Shown here: positions 1 to 9,490 of the stretch, piece after piece
Layout of the letters: every line of letters begins with the position of its first letter
How positions within the stretch are numbered: the stretch's first letter is position 1
Source: Iningainema tapete BLCC-T55
GTDB lineage: Bacteria > Cyanobacteriota > Cyanobacteriia > Cyanobacteriales > Nostocaceae
Assembly (NCBI RefSeq): GCF_014698965.1
Contig: NZ_JACXAE010000013.1
Location: 1-64,000 of the forward strand
Reading direction: 5' to 3'
DNA: 64,000 nucleotides
Notes under the pieces: model-generated
What the model was told of the DNA's origin: nothing
Seen by the model: only the letters and a program-made list of their open reading frames with translations
The model's database searches: none
Made by a program: the position numbers and the translations under genes

Positions 1-157
1 TGAATTCTCAAGCGTGGCATAGTTGATGGTCTTCTTTTATCTTCCATCAAATGATACTATCTTTAGCAACTTCGTATAACATTAAATGTGCTTTTCTTGA
101 CTATTCGAGTGTTTTTGCCAAAACTGGATGTTCCCGATCGAGCAGAAACTCGCTCCT

Positions 158-1576
158 TTAGTGTACTACTGCTAAGGTAAGGGCTAAAACAGCAGTGCTA
201 AATGCAATTCCAAACAACAAATTACGCATATTTTGCTGAGTTTTTCCCTGAGTTTGTAGTTTTTGAAGCTCTCTTTGTAGGCGCTTAATTTCCCCACGTA
301 GTTCAATTACCAAGGCATTCTTTGTATTTTCTACCTCAGTGCTGAAAGTTTCTACTTCTACTCTCAGTGTTTGAACTGCTTCCCTATCTAATCTAACTTG
401 TAGAGCTTGATCGGAAACTTCTGAACGCATCGTCTCCAGCCCAGACACTGTTTCCTGCACTGCTGAATGTACTTGCAACATATCTTGCAGTTTACTCAGT
501 GATACCCCAATGCCTGACTGCAACTGCTGATTAACGCGCTGGATTTCACCTAATACCTGGTGTCCCTCCTGAAGTTCTTGTCGCAGCCTTTCTAAACCTG
601 CTTGTCCCCCCAATTCTGTTAAAGTTGCTGCAACCATTGTGCGAAGCTGGGTCAAAACTTGCTCTTCCTGCAATTGCACCCGCCTTTGGACTTCTTCAAC
701 TTGTGATATTGCTTGTGTCACCAGCGCCGACTGCATTGTAGATATTAATTCTTGGATTTCATTAAATCGGCGATGCGTGATAGTAGCATGCCTTTGCAAT
801 GCATTTAGCTGTTGTTCAGCTTCATTCTTTAGCTGCTGGTTTGCTTGCAAAGTTTCGCTCAAGCTATTACGAACTGCTTGGTATTCTTGCCGCAGTTGTT
901 CCAAGCCTTGCGTTCCACCTATTTCGTTGACAATTGATACCAGTTCCTGATGTAACTGTTGTGTCACTGATTGAACTTGTAAAATTTGATTAGCTCTGTC
1001 ATCTGTTTGTTGAGCTAACTGAGAAACTGTGCTTTTGTCATTTGCAATTTGAGATGCTAATTCGCTTGCTCGTGCTAAACGTTGCTGTAATTCCTGCCCA
1101 AATGCAGGTAACCTACTATCTATTTGTTGAAATCGCGTTTGCGCTACAGTTATTTGAGTACGAGCTGTCTCAATTTCTTGCCGCACTTTTTCTATAGTTT
1201 CTCGATTGGCTATATCAGCTACTGTTGTTACTACTTCATTGCGATTTTCTTGAATTTCAGAACGCCAATTTTGAACTGACTGTGCAGTGTTTCTAACTTG
1301 CTCAGCAACTTGCAAAATTTCCGATTTTCTTCTTTCAACGAATTCGTAAACTTCCTCTCGGATTGTCTGCGCTTGCTCTAAAACTTGGTTAGCCGATTGG
1401 GAAACTTGATCCTGTGAAAGACTAATTTCCGATTGTGTTCTTTCAACTAATTGAGAGACTTGCGCCTGGATTGTCTTTGCTTGCTGTAAAACTTGGTTAG
1501 CAGAATTTCTCTCTTCTTGAATTATGTGCAAAAGGTCTTCGAGTTGTCGTGCTATTTGCTCATCTGTGTATGTCAC
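158..1576 (-). CDS. Tail-anchored coiled-coil protein of unknown function
   Basis: I do not recognise a named family. The 472-residue product is almost entirely Gln/Glu-rich predicted coiled coil and ends in one hydrophobic segment (LLFGIAFSTAVLALTLAVV) with hardly anything after it, so a membrane anchor with the coil in the cytoplasm is inferred. Two repeat types are visible: an N-terminal unit around AKTIQAQVSQLVERTQSEI / AQTIREEVYEFVERRKSEI, and a mid-protein unit with the core GGxxGLExLRQE, seen twice. I place the start at GTG 1576, because GGGAG lies 8 nt upstream. A longer frame to 1633 would overlap the upstream gene by 40 nt. The 17-nt gap to the helicase gene upstream implies one transcript, so the two products may work together. 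Stator or scaffold roles are possible; none is proven. Confidence 0.7.
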   Translation of the reverse strand: MTYTDEQIARQLEDLLHIIQEERNSANQVLQQAKTIQAQVSQLVERTQSEISLSQDQVSQSANQVLEQAQTIREEVYEFVERRKSEILQVAEQVRNTAQSVQNWRSEIQENRNEVVTTVADIANRETIEKVRQEIETARTQITVAQTRFQQIDSRLPAFGQELQQRLARASELASQIANDKSTVSQLAQQTDDRANQILQVQSVTQQLHQELVSIVNEIGGTQGLEQLRQEYQAVRNSLSETLQANQQLKNEAEQQLNALQRHATITHRRFNEIQELISTMQSALVTQAISQVEEVQRRVQLQEEQVLTQLRTMVAATLTELGGQAGLERLRQELQEGHQVLGEIQRVNQQLQSGIGVSLSKLQDMLQVHSAVQETVSGLETMRSEVSDQALQVRLDREAVQTLRVEVETFSTEVENTKNALVIELRGEIKRLQRELQKLQTQGKTQQNMRNLLFGIAFSTAVLALTLAVVH

Positions 1577-1593
1577 TCTGTGATCTCCCTGTT

Positions 1594-3867
1594 TTATATA
1601 AGATTGGCAAGACGATCTGTAAAAGCTTGGCAAAGTAATGTCACTAAAGGTTTAGATTGATTAGACGGATGGCTTACTTCTGACCAAAAAGGTAGGTTTT
1701 GATTGGCATTGTCTTGTCTAAGTTGTGTTTTGACTCGGGCTGCTTCATAAGGAAAACCTTTTGCTTCTAAATCCCTGGCAATACTGTTGAGTAAACGTTC
1801 ATACTCCTTAAAATTACTATTTTGTAACTTAGAAGCTTCTGCAACTGCTTGCCAAGAATGCTGCATTGCTCTTAATAGCAAACAGCGTAGGGAAATGCTT
1901 TGAGTGTTTTTCAATTCATCATTTAGATGCTGTTGAGAATGTTTACTAAGGTGAGCGATCGCCTCTTGCTCCCACAAGTCTTGCTCAACTCCTGCCAATT
2001 CCAGAGCTAAGTAAGTATCCCAGTACAAATATCCAGTTTCACAGCGTTGTAGCAACCGCTGTTGAACATCACCAGTCATTTGATTGAGTTCAACATCACT
2101 GGCTAGTTCAGTAATCCAACTTATAGCTGTATGTTTGTCAATGCGATCGCACTTCTTAAAGTAATTGTGTCCATTGAGGCGATTTAATTCTTCTTTTGTT
2201 ACCACCACCAGCAACCGAGAACGGGCGCGAGTCAGCAGAGTATACCACTGAAAACTCTCCTCTAATGATGGTTCACCAGTTCCGTCAAATAAACGAAAAG
2301 CAACACAAGCTTCAAATTCTCGCCCTTTAGCTTGTTCCGCGTTTAAAATTACCAGATTGTTGTAAGAAGTATCCAACTTAGGCGAGACTACCTTGACAGC
2401 GTTAGCTAAGTGGTGAAGTAGATAACGTCTATCTTCTTCACGTTCATATTCTTGAGCTAGTTGCTGCAAAAATTTGAGAGCGTCATGATTAGAAGCGCAT
2501 TCCAACAAACGCACTGATTCTCCTACTTCAAAGGCATCTTCTTCAGAAGCAGGTGGTGGTAAGTGTTTACCACCAACATTTTTACTGATATTTTGTGCTA
2601 AATTCCAAAATTGGTTAGCAAATTCCAATATATGACGTGAGTTTCTGTAATTCCGCCCTAACCTTATTGGTTGTTTCAGGTGTAATTGTCCCCAGTCAAA
2701 ATCTGTTGGCTGGATTCGCTGATTTAAGTCTCCCAACAATAATAAATATGTTGGATGTTGTTGTTTTCTCCATGCTTGACACACTGCAATTAGCGCTTGC
2801 ATCTCACACAGCATGAAATCTTGAGCTTCATCAACAATGATCAGCGTACAGCCGTTATTCAAAGGTGGATGAGGCGGGTTTTGCTTCAACTCATCAGCAG
2901 CATTCACACGACATTTTCGACCAGATAATGCATTTAACCAACGATTTATATCAATATGATTCAATCTCTGAATCCGCTTAATATTCACTTGAAAAATTGC
3001 ATTTTTAGTTTGGTTAATATTTGCTTTATCTAGTACGAAAGATTGATAAAGTAAAACATCTTTGGAAGTAATTTCATCTGGGTGAGGACGGTTTGGTCGA
3101 TGAGTGCGCCTAGTTGCTTCCCGCAAAGCATATAATTCTTCATCTGGCGAAGCAAGGCAATTTTGGAATTCGGGATTGATCCTACTTAGCCACTCTCGAA
3201 ACGTAACTAACCAAAAGTTTTCCTGCTGGAGTGCCTGTTTGACATCAGAGTATTCTGCTATATCTCCACGCAATGCTTCTGGCACGATCAGCATTGTATT
3301 AAACTCATATTGTCTGTGAATTTCACAGGCAAATAGAGTAGCACATACCGTTTTACCTGTTCCTGGGGAGCTTTGGACTATCCAAGCTCTATCCGGATTA
3401 AATCTGTTTGATAAGGTTGAACGTAATTCTTCAAGTACTCCTCTTTGGTAAGGAGTCAGTATAGGAGAGTAGCGATAAGTACCATATACAAATTTGTACC
3501 AATGGTCGTCTTGTTCGTGATTCCAGTGGTAGGCTGGATGTTCAGCAAGTTCTATTCCTTGAGGGTTGATAAGTTCTGTTACTGTGATTGGAAGATCGCG
3601 ATCGCGCTCATCAAATGCATCGTCATAGACATCGCCGCGCAAACCAGCTTTAATTACCACAATGTCCCCACTAGACTCTCGTTGCCAAATAACGCGCAAG
3701 TCGCCCAGTCGGGTTCTTAGCAGGTTATCATATCCCTTTAGAGATTTTGTGTCTCTCTCATCTTGCTGACTTAAACGACGCAAGATTTTGTATACTGATT
3801 CGAGATGGGGAAGTGGCAGTTTCTGTATTTCACGGAAGGCTGCCCTGATGATTTTAACCTGTAGCAT
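1594..3867 (-). CDS. RelE/ParE-like domain fused to an SF1 (UvrD-like) helicase
   Basis: A 757-residue two-part protein. Residues 1-90 resemble RelE/ParE toxins: a helical hairpin with PLPHLESVYKILRRL, then a sheet with LRTRLGDLRVIWQ and ending AGLRGDVYDD, which keeps the Arg and Tyr usual at the toxin C-terminus. From residue 138 follows a superfamily 1 helicase: Q-like LTPYQRGVLEEL, Walker A SSPGTGKT (166-173), Walker B DEAQD (346-350), motif III GDLNQRI (379-385), motif IV-like GRNYRNS, motif V NAEQAKGREFEA and motif VI LLTRARSRLLVVV. All ATPase motifs look intact. Expected role: ATP-driven translocation on nucleic acid, with the N-terminal domain binding or cutting RNA or a partner protein. 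It is followed 17 nt later by the coiled-coil gene. A defence or RNA-quality-control role is inference only. Confidence 0.8.
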   Translation of the reverse strand: MLQVKIIRAAFREIQKLPLPHLESVYKILRRLSQQDERDTKSLKGYDNLLRTRLGDLRVIWQRESSGDIVVIKAGLRGDVYDDAFDERDRDLPITVTELINPQGIELAEHPAYHWNHEQDDHWYKFVYGTYRYSPILTPYQRGVLEELRSTLSNRFNPDRAWIVQSSPGTGKTVCATLFACEIHRQYEFNTMLIVPEALRGDIAEYSDVKQALQQENFWLVTFREWLSRINPEFQNCLASPDEELYALREATRRTHRPNRPHPDEITSKDVLLYQSFVLDKANINQTKNAIFQVNIKRIQRLNHIDINRWLNALSGRKCRVNAADELKQNPPHPPLNNGCTLIIVDEAQDFMLCEMQALIAVCQAWRKQQHPTYLLLLGDLNQRIQPTDFDWGQLHLKQPIRLGRNYRNSRHILEFANQFWNLAQNISKNVGGKHLPPPASEEDAFEVGESVRLLECASNHDALKFLQQLAQEYEREEDRRYLLHHLANAVKVVSPKLDTSYNNLVILNAEQAKGREFEACVAFRLFDGTGEPSLEESFQWYTLLTRARSRLLVVVTKEELNRLNGHNYFKKCDRIDKHTAISWITELASDVELNQMTGDVQQRLLQRCETGYLYWDTYLALELAGVEQDLWEQEAIAHLSKHSQQHLNDELKNTQSISLRCLLLRAMQHSWQAVAEASKLQNSNFKEYERLLNSIARDLEAKGFPYEAARVKTQLRQDNANQNLPFWSEVSHPSNQSKPLVTLLCQAFTDRLANLI

Positions 3868-4041
3868 AAACTACTGACTACACCGTGATATTCTCATAGT
3901 CTTATTGTTCCCATGTTCGGGATAGCTGTTTTCATTTGGGTTGAAAACATTTTCCGTCCAAGAATGTGATATACTGTGAATAGTGGTAAGAAATGATTTT
4001 TACAAATCCCCATCAAATACTGAAACGTCAGAGTTTAAAGG

Positions 4042-4849
4042 ATGCCTTCGCCGTTTCCACCGGATGAATCCCTACCTCGAACAACCAGCTTTTTGGTCAT
4101 CATTCCATACTCGGCTTTTGGTAGCGATCGCTGATACCCTTGCACCTAAATTGCTACCAAATTATTACATAGAAGTCGAAACCCGTATCTACCAAGATCA
4201 AGATGAAGACGAGGTATTAGTAGGTCTTCCTGATGCTACAGTATTGATGGCGTTATCTAAACCAGCAAGAGTTGAACTTCAAAAAGACACAGGTACTCTA
4301 ATACAGAAGCGTCCGCAATCAATCACGTTACCTATGCCCATCACCGTGAAAGAGCGGTATTTGGAAGTTAGAGAAATGGGCAGTGATGCTGTGATTACCG
4401 TAATTGAAGTATTATCACCTAAAAATAAGCAAAAAGGTAAGGGTAGAACAACTTACGAAAAGAAACGGGGGCTAATTTTAGGTAGTATGACGCATCTGAT
4501 TGAAATTGACTTACTGCGTGGTAACTTACCAATGACCATGAAAGGTTCGGTACAATCAACAGACTACCGTATTGTCGTTAGTAGAAGTACACAACGTCCG
4601 AAAGCAGATTTATATGGCTTCAATTTGCCCGAACCAATTCCTAGTTTTCCCTTGCCACTCAAGTCAGAAGGTGAAGAATTGACTGTTGATTTGCAGATGA
4701 TTGTCGATGGCGTATGTGAACGGGCTGCTTATAACCAACGCATTGATTATAAACAGCAGGTTCCACCTCCGGCTTTGTCTCCAGCTAATCAACAGTGGGT
4801 TGATGAATTATTAGCACCAATTCGAGGTAGTAATGGAGCGTCCAAATAG
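4042..4849 (+). CDS. DUF4058 family protein with an apparent 1-nt frameshift near its start
   Basis: Matches the cyanobacterial DUF4058 family of unknown function, which is related to PD-(D/E)XK-like restriction-type folds: NPYLEQPAFWSSFHTRL, then VEVREM-like and VIEVLSPKNK segments with conserved E and K residues. Family members normally begin MPSPFPGMNPYLE. Here ATG 4042 encodes MPSPFP, but four bases (4060-4063, CCGG) separate this from ATG 4064 (MNPYLE) where three are expected, so the family start lies one frame away. Without a shift the protein begins at ATG 4064 or at GTG 3983; the GTG reading gives GCLRRFHR, the wrong-frame reading of the family N-terminus. Either a real +1 mutation with re-initiation at 4064 or a sequencing error explains this. 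The gene converges on the next one, with a 20-nt gap. Confidence 0.8.
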
Positions 4850-4869
4850 TGAAAAAGGGAGTAAAGTAC

Positions 4870-5766
4870 CTATGTTAAAGGACTGATACCCGCATTCTCA
4901 GCACTTACTCGCCCCAAACCCGCCCAATCAATCTCGCCGTGTCCACGGGCGACACCAGAAAGGAACTGATCGCGAATTAGGCTGGCAAGCGGCATTGGTA
5001 CAGCAGCCTTTTCAGCAGCTTCTAAAACTAGCCGTACATCCTTCAAACCTAGATTTAACTTAAAACTAGCTGGTTCGTAACGCTCTTCAACAATAATACT
5101 GCCGTATTTTTCATAAAGAGGCGACTTGAACAAAGCTGTGTTGACAATTTCCAAGAATTGCTGAGGTTCAACGCCCGACTTTTGCATGAGTGCGAAAGCT
5201 TCACTTAAAGCTTCTAGCATCGAGACAATCATAAAATTGCCAGTCAGCTTAACCAAGTTGGCAGTCCACGGTTCTTCCCCGACGGTAAGCACTCCTTGTC
5301 CCATTGCATCAAATAAAGGACGACAACGCTCGATTAGTTCAGACTCTCCACCCGCGACAATCCATAGCTTCGCAGCAGCAGCCGCGTCAGGACGACCAAA
5401 GACAGGTGCTGCTAGATAAGCTTGTCCTGCTGCTTGGTGTGCTTTAGCCAGTTTTTGAGAAAGTGCTACGCTAATCGTACTCATCGAGACGTGAATTGCC
5501 CCTTGCTTGAGAGTCTCAAGGGTACTGTATCCCTCTTCACTCAGAATTGTTGCCTCTACTGCTGCATCGTTAGCAAGCATGGTGATTAGTACTTCAGCAT
5601 TGTGCGCTGCTGACGAGGCTGAGTCCGCCACCTTTGCTCCTGCTTGTTCAAGCTGATCTGCAGCACTGCGTGTACGATTGTAAACTGTTAGTTCGTGTCC
5701 CGCTTTAAGCAGATTACCTGCCATTGCTTGACCCATGTTACCTAGCCCAATAAATCCGACTTTCAT
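4870..5766 (-). CDS. NAD(P)-dependent beta-hydroxyacid dehydrogenase family oxidoreductase
   Basis: A 298-residue member of the 3-hydroxyisobutyrate dehydrogenase / glyoxylate reductase family. The Rossmann motif GLGNMG is at residues 7-12 and NRT at 30-32 follows the second strand, which suggests NADP preference. MSTIS (95-99) is the substrate-side motif, and the catalytic lysine is K173 in NLVKLTGNFM. The usual DAPVSGG loop is replaced by AAPVFGRPDAA, so the substrate cannot be read from the family name; succinic semialdehyde, glyoxylate or an imine are options. Start chosen at ATG 5766, with ATG 5772 close by, because GGAGGGGG sits just upstream. An in-frame extension to 5835 has no family similarity. 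Probably monocistronic. Confidence 0.88.
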   Translation of the reverse strand: MKVGFIGLGNMGQAMAGNLLKAGHELTVYNRTRSAADQLEQAGAKVADSASSAAHNAEVLITMLANDAAVEATILSEEGYSTLETLKQGAIHVSMSTISVALSQKLAKAHQAAGQAYLAAPVFGRPDAAAAAKLWIVAGGESELIERCRPLFDAMGQGVLTVGEEPWTANLVKLTGNFMIVSMLEALSEAFALMQKSGVEPQQFLEIVNTALFKSPLYEKYGSIIVEERYEPASFKLNLGLKDVRLVLEAAEKAAVPMPLASLIRDQFLSGVARGHGEIDWAGLGRVSAENAGISPLT

Positions 5767-6106
5767 CTGCATTCCCCCTCCAAAGTCATTTACATTGGGT
5801 TTTTGTGCCGACACAGCTTTATAATCAGCTTGCATCTTTATGTAGATTTTTGCAAGGGTTTCAAGTACTACTTAAGTAGGAGCGATTTCCGCAACAATTT
5901 GTGATAATCTTATAAATACTTAACACAGGGTTGGTTCGGCAACGTTGAGCTGCACCAGTTGCATTTTATTCAAGGCTGCTAATACCAAGGTGCATTTAAA
6001 TTGGTTCGTTCAAATTTAGAAAAGCACCTCAATTTCTTGTTTAATACCACAATTTTAACTGGTGAGAAAACCCTGTGAAGTTGAAACGTTAAATTACAAA
6101 CACTTC

Positions 6107-6745
6107 ATGAAACCAAATCAACTGATTTTACGCAAAGTTCTGTTTGGAATAATTAGTGTCGGCAGTGTTGTTGCCTTATCAGCATGTAATAACCAACCAA
6201 CTGCACAAAATACAACACCACAACAAGCTGAAGAATCGCCTGTCGCTTCCACTCCATCTGCAACTGAAGTTCAATCCACAACTACAGCCCCAGCCACACC
6301 ATCCACAACCACAACTCAATCACAAAACTTAGCTCAGTTGGCACAGGCAGCAAACAGTGCTGGTTCTTATACAACTTTATTCAAGGCTGTACAAGCTGCT
6401 GGTTTGACGGATCAATTAACCAAAAAAGGACCTTACACAGTATTTGCACCTAATGATGCTGCTTTTGCTGCTCTACCAAAAGGAACTTTAGAAGATCTTC
6501 TTAAGCCACAAAATAAGAACAAATTAGCGAAGGTTTTGGCTTACCACGTTGTACCTGGTAAATTAACTTCAAGTCAACTTAAATCTGGTAAGGTGAAAAC
6601 TGTTGAGGGTCAATCTGTCACTGTAAAAGTTACTGGTGGCTCTCAAGTTGGGGTAAATAATGCGAATGTGCTTCAAGCAGATATTCCCGCAACCAATGGC
6701 GTAGTTCATACTATTGACAAGGTACTTCTGCCTCCTGGTAAATAA
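6107..6745 (+). CDS. Fasciclin (FAS1) domain lipoprotein
   Basis: A 212-residue secreted protein. The N-terminus is a lipoprotein signal peptide with lipobox LSAC (Cys27), followed by a Thr/Pro/Gln-rich linker to about residue 75. The rest is a single FAS1 domain: H1 box TVFAPNDAAFAAL, central YHVVPG, and H2 box VVHTIDKVLLP at the C-terminus. FAS1 domains serve in cell-surface adhesion or matrix binding, and cyanobacterial homologues are often exported. Start placed at ATG 6107 (MKPNQLILRK), which begins the signal peptide; an in-frame codon at 6062 adds a non-signal-like extension. It is followed by a strong hairpin shared with the convergent cellulose-synthase-like gene. Confidence 0.9.
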   Translation: MKPNQLILRKVLFGIISVGSVVALSACNNQPTAQNTTPQQAEESPVASTPSATEVQSTTTAPATPSTTTTQSQNLAQLAQAANSAGSYTTLFKAVQAAGLTDQLTKKGPYTVFAPNDAAFAALPKGTLEDLLKPQNKNKLAKVLAYHVVPGKLTSSQLKSGKVKTVEGQSVTVKVTGGSQVGVNNANVLQADIPATNGVVHTIDKVLLPPGK

Positions 6746-6785
6746 TTAGCACACTGCTGAATTGTTGTGTAAATGATTTTTTAGC

Positions 6786-6844
6786 CTCACACAAAGACGC
6801 GAAAGTCTTTTTTGCGCCAAGGCGTCTTTGCGTGAGATTTTTTT
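6786..6844. terminator. Bidirectional terminator-like hairpin with T tract
   Basis: CTCACACAAAGACGC (6786-6800) pairs with GCGTCTTTGCGTGAG (6822-6836) at 14 of 15 positions, followed by seven T. It lies between the convergent fasciclin and BcsA-like genes. The sequence is also a dispersed repeat: related CTTTGCGTCTTTGCGTGAG text recurs at 21621-21640 and a weaker copy at 43548-43574. Confidence 0.65.
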
Positions 6845-6845
6845 A

Positions 6846-9131
6846 CTATACTTGAGAAACAGCGATGGCTCTGGCGATCACACTACTATTTAGATTACGC
6901 TCAAACAAAACTCGTGGTTTGAGCAATATTCTTAACAACAGCCATAGAGATTGTAACTCACTTGGTGCATTTTGACGTATCCACTGTCCGGGACGGCAAA
7001 ATAACATCTCCACTAAACGTCTTTGTTGCGGAAGTGCTATCTGCTCAAACATGATTTGCATAGTGGGAAATTCTCCTTTGAAACCAGTTTGAGTAATTTG
7101 TCCTGACAAAACAAGTCCTTCTTCTAAAATTAAGAGCGTGATGGGTGTATCTGCTGTGGAGATATTTCCCATCGCTTGAGTCAGAGCAACTTCAGCACCG
7201 ACTTGTGAAATACTTGTAGTTACTCCCCATAGTGTTTTTCCGGCAACATCTAGTTTGACTAACCGCCGCAGATTAAACCATTCATATACATCTGGTTTAG
7301 GGACATCTACTAAGATTAATAGGGAGATGCCAATCGTCAGCAAGTTGTAAGCACCCCAAATCCAACCCAAGTTAATACCTTTAATTTGTTGAGCAATTTC
7401 TGGTGTCATGGTTGAACCCATCGCTCCCATCATCATACTCATGCCCAAGTTGCGCCAAAAGCTTACGGCTGTGACAATAAACACTATTATGAGCGGTATG
7501 GCTAATGAAGTGTTGAAATAAAAGCGATCGCTTCTTGTTCCCTTTGGCGTCACCTTAAATCCTTGAGAAAAGGGATTTAACATTACTTGAATCACCGTCA
7601 GTGCCAAAGGCAAAGTCAGTACTAAAGTGTAGATGTCTGATAACAATGCTGAGCGAGAACGTTGGTTTAACCAAGAAAAAACTGTTAATTGTACCACATA
7701 GTAAGGCAAAAAGAAATATATTAATTCTAAAGGAGTGGCTCGGATCGGATTGACGCTGAGAAATGAATATGCGAGTGGCATCAGTAAAAATCCGCCACGA
7801 GAAATACTGGAACACCAGTGAAGTAATCCTTCTAAATGAGCTAATCTTTGTATAAGTCGTAGTCCTGGAATAGTGAGGGGATTAGATTTAATAAAAAATG
7901 CTTGTAAAGTTCCTCTTCCCCAACGCAGTCTTTGTATAGCATGTGCTGTGATATTGTCGGCAGCTAAACCAGCGCTCAACTTTTCATCTAGATAAACTAG
8001 GCGATAACCTAAAGCAGAAATCCGAATGCCTGTGAAATAATCTTCACTAATAGAATCAGTGACAAAACCACCAACAGCGTCAAGAGCGCTACGTCTAACT
8101 ACAAATGAAGTTCCAGAACAAATGACGCTACCAGCAGCATCGCGAAGTGGTTGAATTTGGCGGTAAAAAACTTCTTCTTCTGGGGTAAGTACGTTTTCTA
8201 AACCTAAATTACGGGCGATAGGATCAATATTGTAGAAGCTTTGTGGAGTTTGAACAAGAGCTATTTGTTCATCTTGAAAAAATCCAACTGTACGGTGTAA
8301 AAAGTTTTTAGTTGGCACAAAGTCGGCATCAAAGATAACAATTAATTCGCCATTCGTTTTAGGGAGTGCATTATTTAAGTTGCCTGCTTTGGCATAACGA
8401 TTATCGGCTCTGGTTATATATTCACAACCTAAATCAGAAGCTAATTGTTTCATTTCTAGACGGCGAGTGTCATCGAGTAAGTAAATTTTTTTATTATTGT
8501 ATTCGAGCGCCTGACAACCGATAATTGTGCGTTCTAAGATAAAAACAGGTTCATCATAAGTAGGAATTAAAATATCAACAGATGGTTGATAAGTGCCGTC
8601 TAAAACTGGTAATGATAAAATGTCAGCTTCCCTACGCCTATTCTTCACTCTTAGTAGTAAAAATAGCTGGAGAGTAGTATTAATAAGGAGCAACATTTCC
8701 AAAGCAAATAATCCTAAGCTGAAGACTCCATTAAGAGGATCTGCTACATTTAAAGTAGAAAGCGATCGCCATAATATATAACGAATAGTTAAACCTAATA
8801 ATATACATACAACCAACACTCGTGACCAAGTTCTTGGTTGAGGAGAAACTTTCATCACAAACAGTGCAATTAAAAATAGTACTACCGTAGGTGCAAGTAA
8901 ATATTCTCCCATTACCATTGGCACTTTTAACCACATAGGGGGGTTTTCTTGCATTAACTGTATTTGCGCAAAAATCTGATTAATTGCGCCAACACCTGCG
9001 AACCATGCAACCACAACTACACCAGATATAACCACAAAACTAAGCAGTAATAAAGTAGCGAGTCGGATACGTTGAATGCCTTTGAGTTCAGAACTACTCA
9101 AAGTGTGATTACTAAAATTTGAAGATGTCAT
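6846..9131 (-). CDS. BcsA-like processive glycosyltransferase (GT2) with C-terminal PilZ-like domain
   Basis: A 761-residue membrane glycan synthase of the cellulose synthase family. The catalytic series is complete: LIPTYDEPV (first Asp), DAD in VIFDADFVP, SEDYFTG (catalytic base region) and QRLRW. About four membrane spans precede the GT domain and four follow it. Near the C-terminus a PilZ-like segment reads LRRLVKLDV ... TTSISQVGAEV. The family motif RxxxR ... (D/N)xSxxG is present only partly: Lys replaces the second Arg and Ser replaces the Asp/Asn, so c-di-GMP binding is uncertain. No bcsB- or bcsC-like partner is seen in the window. Cyanobacterial relatives make cellulose (for example XcsA or Tll0007 types) or other beta-glucans; the polymer cannot be told from sequence alone. 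Confidence 0.88.
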   Translation of the reverse strand: MTSSNFSNHTLSSSELKGIQRIRLATLLLLSFVVISGVVVVAWFAGVGAINQIFAQIQLMQENPPMWLKVPMVMGEYLLAPTVVLFLIALFVMKVSPQPRTWSRVLVVCILLGLTIRYILWRSLSTLNVADPLNGVFSLGLFALEMLLLINTTLQLFLLLRVKNRRREADILSLPVLDGTYQPSVDILIPTYDEPVFILERTIIGCQALEYNNKKIYLLDDTRRLEMKQLASDLGCEYITRADNRYAKAGNLNNALPKTNGELIVIFDADFVPTKNFLHRTVGFFQDEQIALVQTPQSFYNIDPIARNLGLENVLTPEEEVFYRQIQPLRDAAGSVICSGTSFVVRRSALDAVGGFVTDSISEDYFTGIRISALGYRLVYLDEKLSAGLAADNITAHAIQRLRWGRGTLQAFFIKSNPLTIPGLRLIQRLAHLEGLLHWCSSISRGGFLLMPLAYSFLSVNPIRATPLELIYFFLPYYVVQLTVFSWLNQRSRSALLSDIYTLVLTLPLALTVIQVMLNPFSQGFKVTPKGTRSDRFYFNTSLAIPLIIVFIVTAVSFWRNLGMSMMMGAMGSTMTPEIAQQIKGINLGWIWGAYNLLTIGISLLILVDVPKPDVYEWFNLRRLVKLDVAGKTLWGVTTSISQVGAEVALTQAMGNISTADTPITLLILEEGLVLSGQITQTGFKGEFPTMQIMFEQIALPQQRRLVEMLFCRPGQWIRQNAPSELQSLWLLLRILLKPRVLFERNLNSSVIARAIAVSQV

Positions 9132-9490
9132 ATTGGTAATTTTTCACCCATTTATCTTTTAATATAATGATTAAACAAAGTTTTACCTGAAGATAAGATG
9201 AGAATTACCTGAGAATCAACTATTGTTTTTAAACTTGATTTCAGGGCTATTTCATTCTATACACAATCGCCATGTACTCAAGTACATAGCTAATAGCTCA
9301 AGTCCGTTAAAACGGACTAAAAAGCAACTGTTTAGTTGGTTAAAACAGACTAGAGCTTATTTGAATTCGTACTCCATTGCAATAGATTATAGGAGGAGGT
9401 GCGTTACACTTCGTTAACGTACCCTACTTTGCTTTGCGTACCTTTACCAAGAAAAGATAAAATCGAGGTACATCTTGGTGGAGGTAAATA
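9132..9490. repeat. Gene-poor stretch with dispersed palindromic repeats
   Basis: No convincing gene. It holds the perfect inverted repeat AGTCCGTT-AA-AACGGACT (9301-9318), followed by an imperfect copy around 9331-9352 (GTTTAGTTGGTTAAAACAGAC). This palindrome family is scattered in cyanobacterial intergenic DNA. A second motif, GTGCGTTACACTTCGTTAACG (9399-9419), is another common repeat. A GGAGG ribosome-binding site for the next gene lies at its right edge (near 9480). Confidence 0.5.

Noticed and set aside
9223-9417. 64-codon plus-strand frame before the RNA methyltransferase gene
   Set aside because: It is built from dispersed palindromic repeat DNA and has no similarity or RBS.
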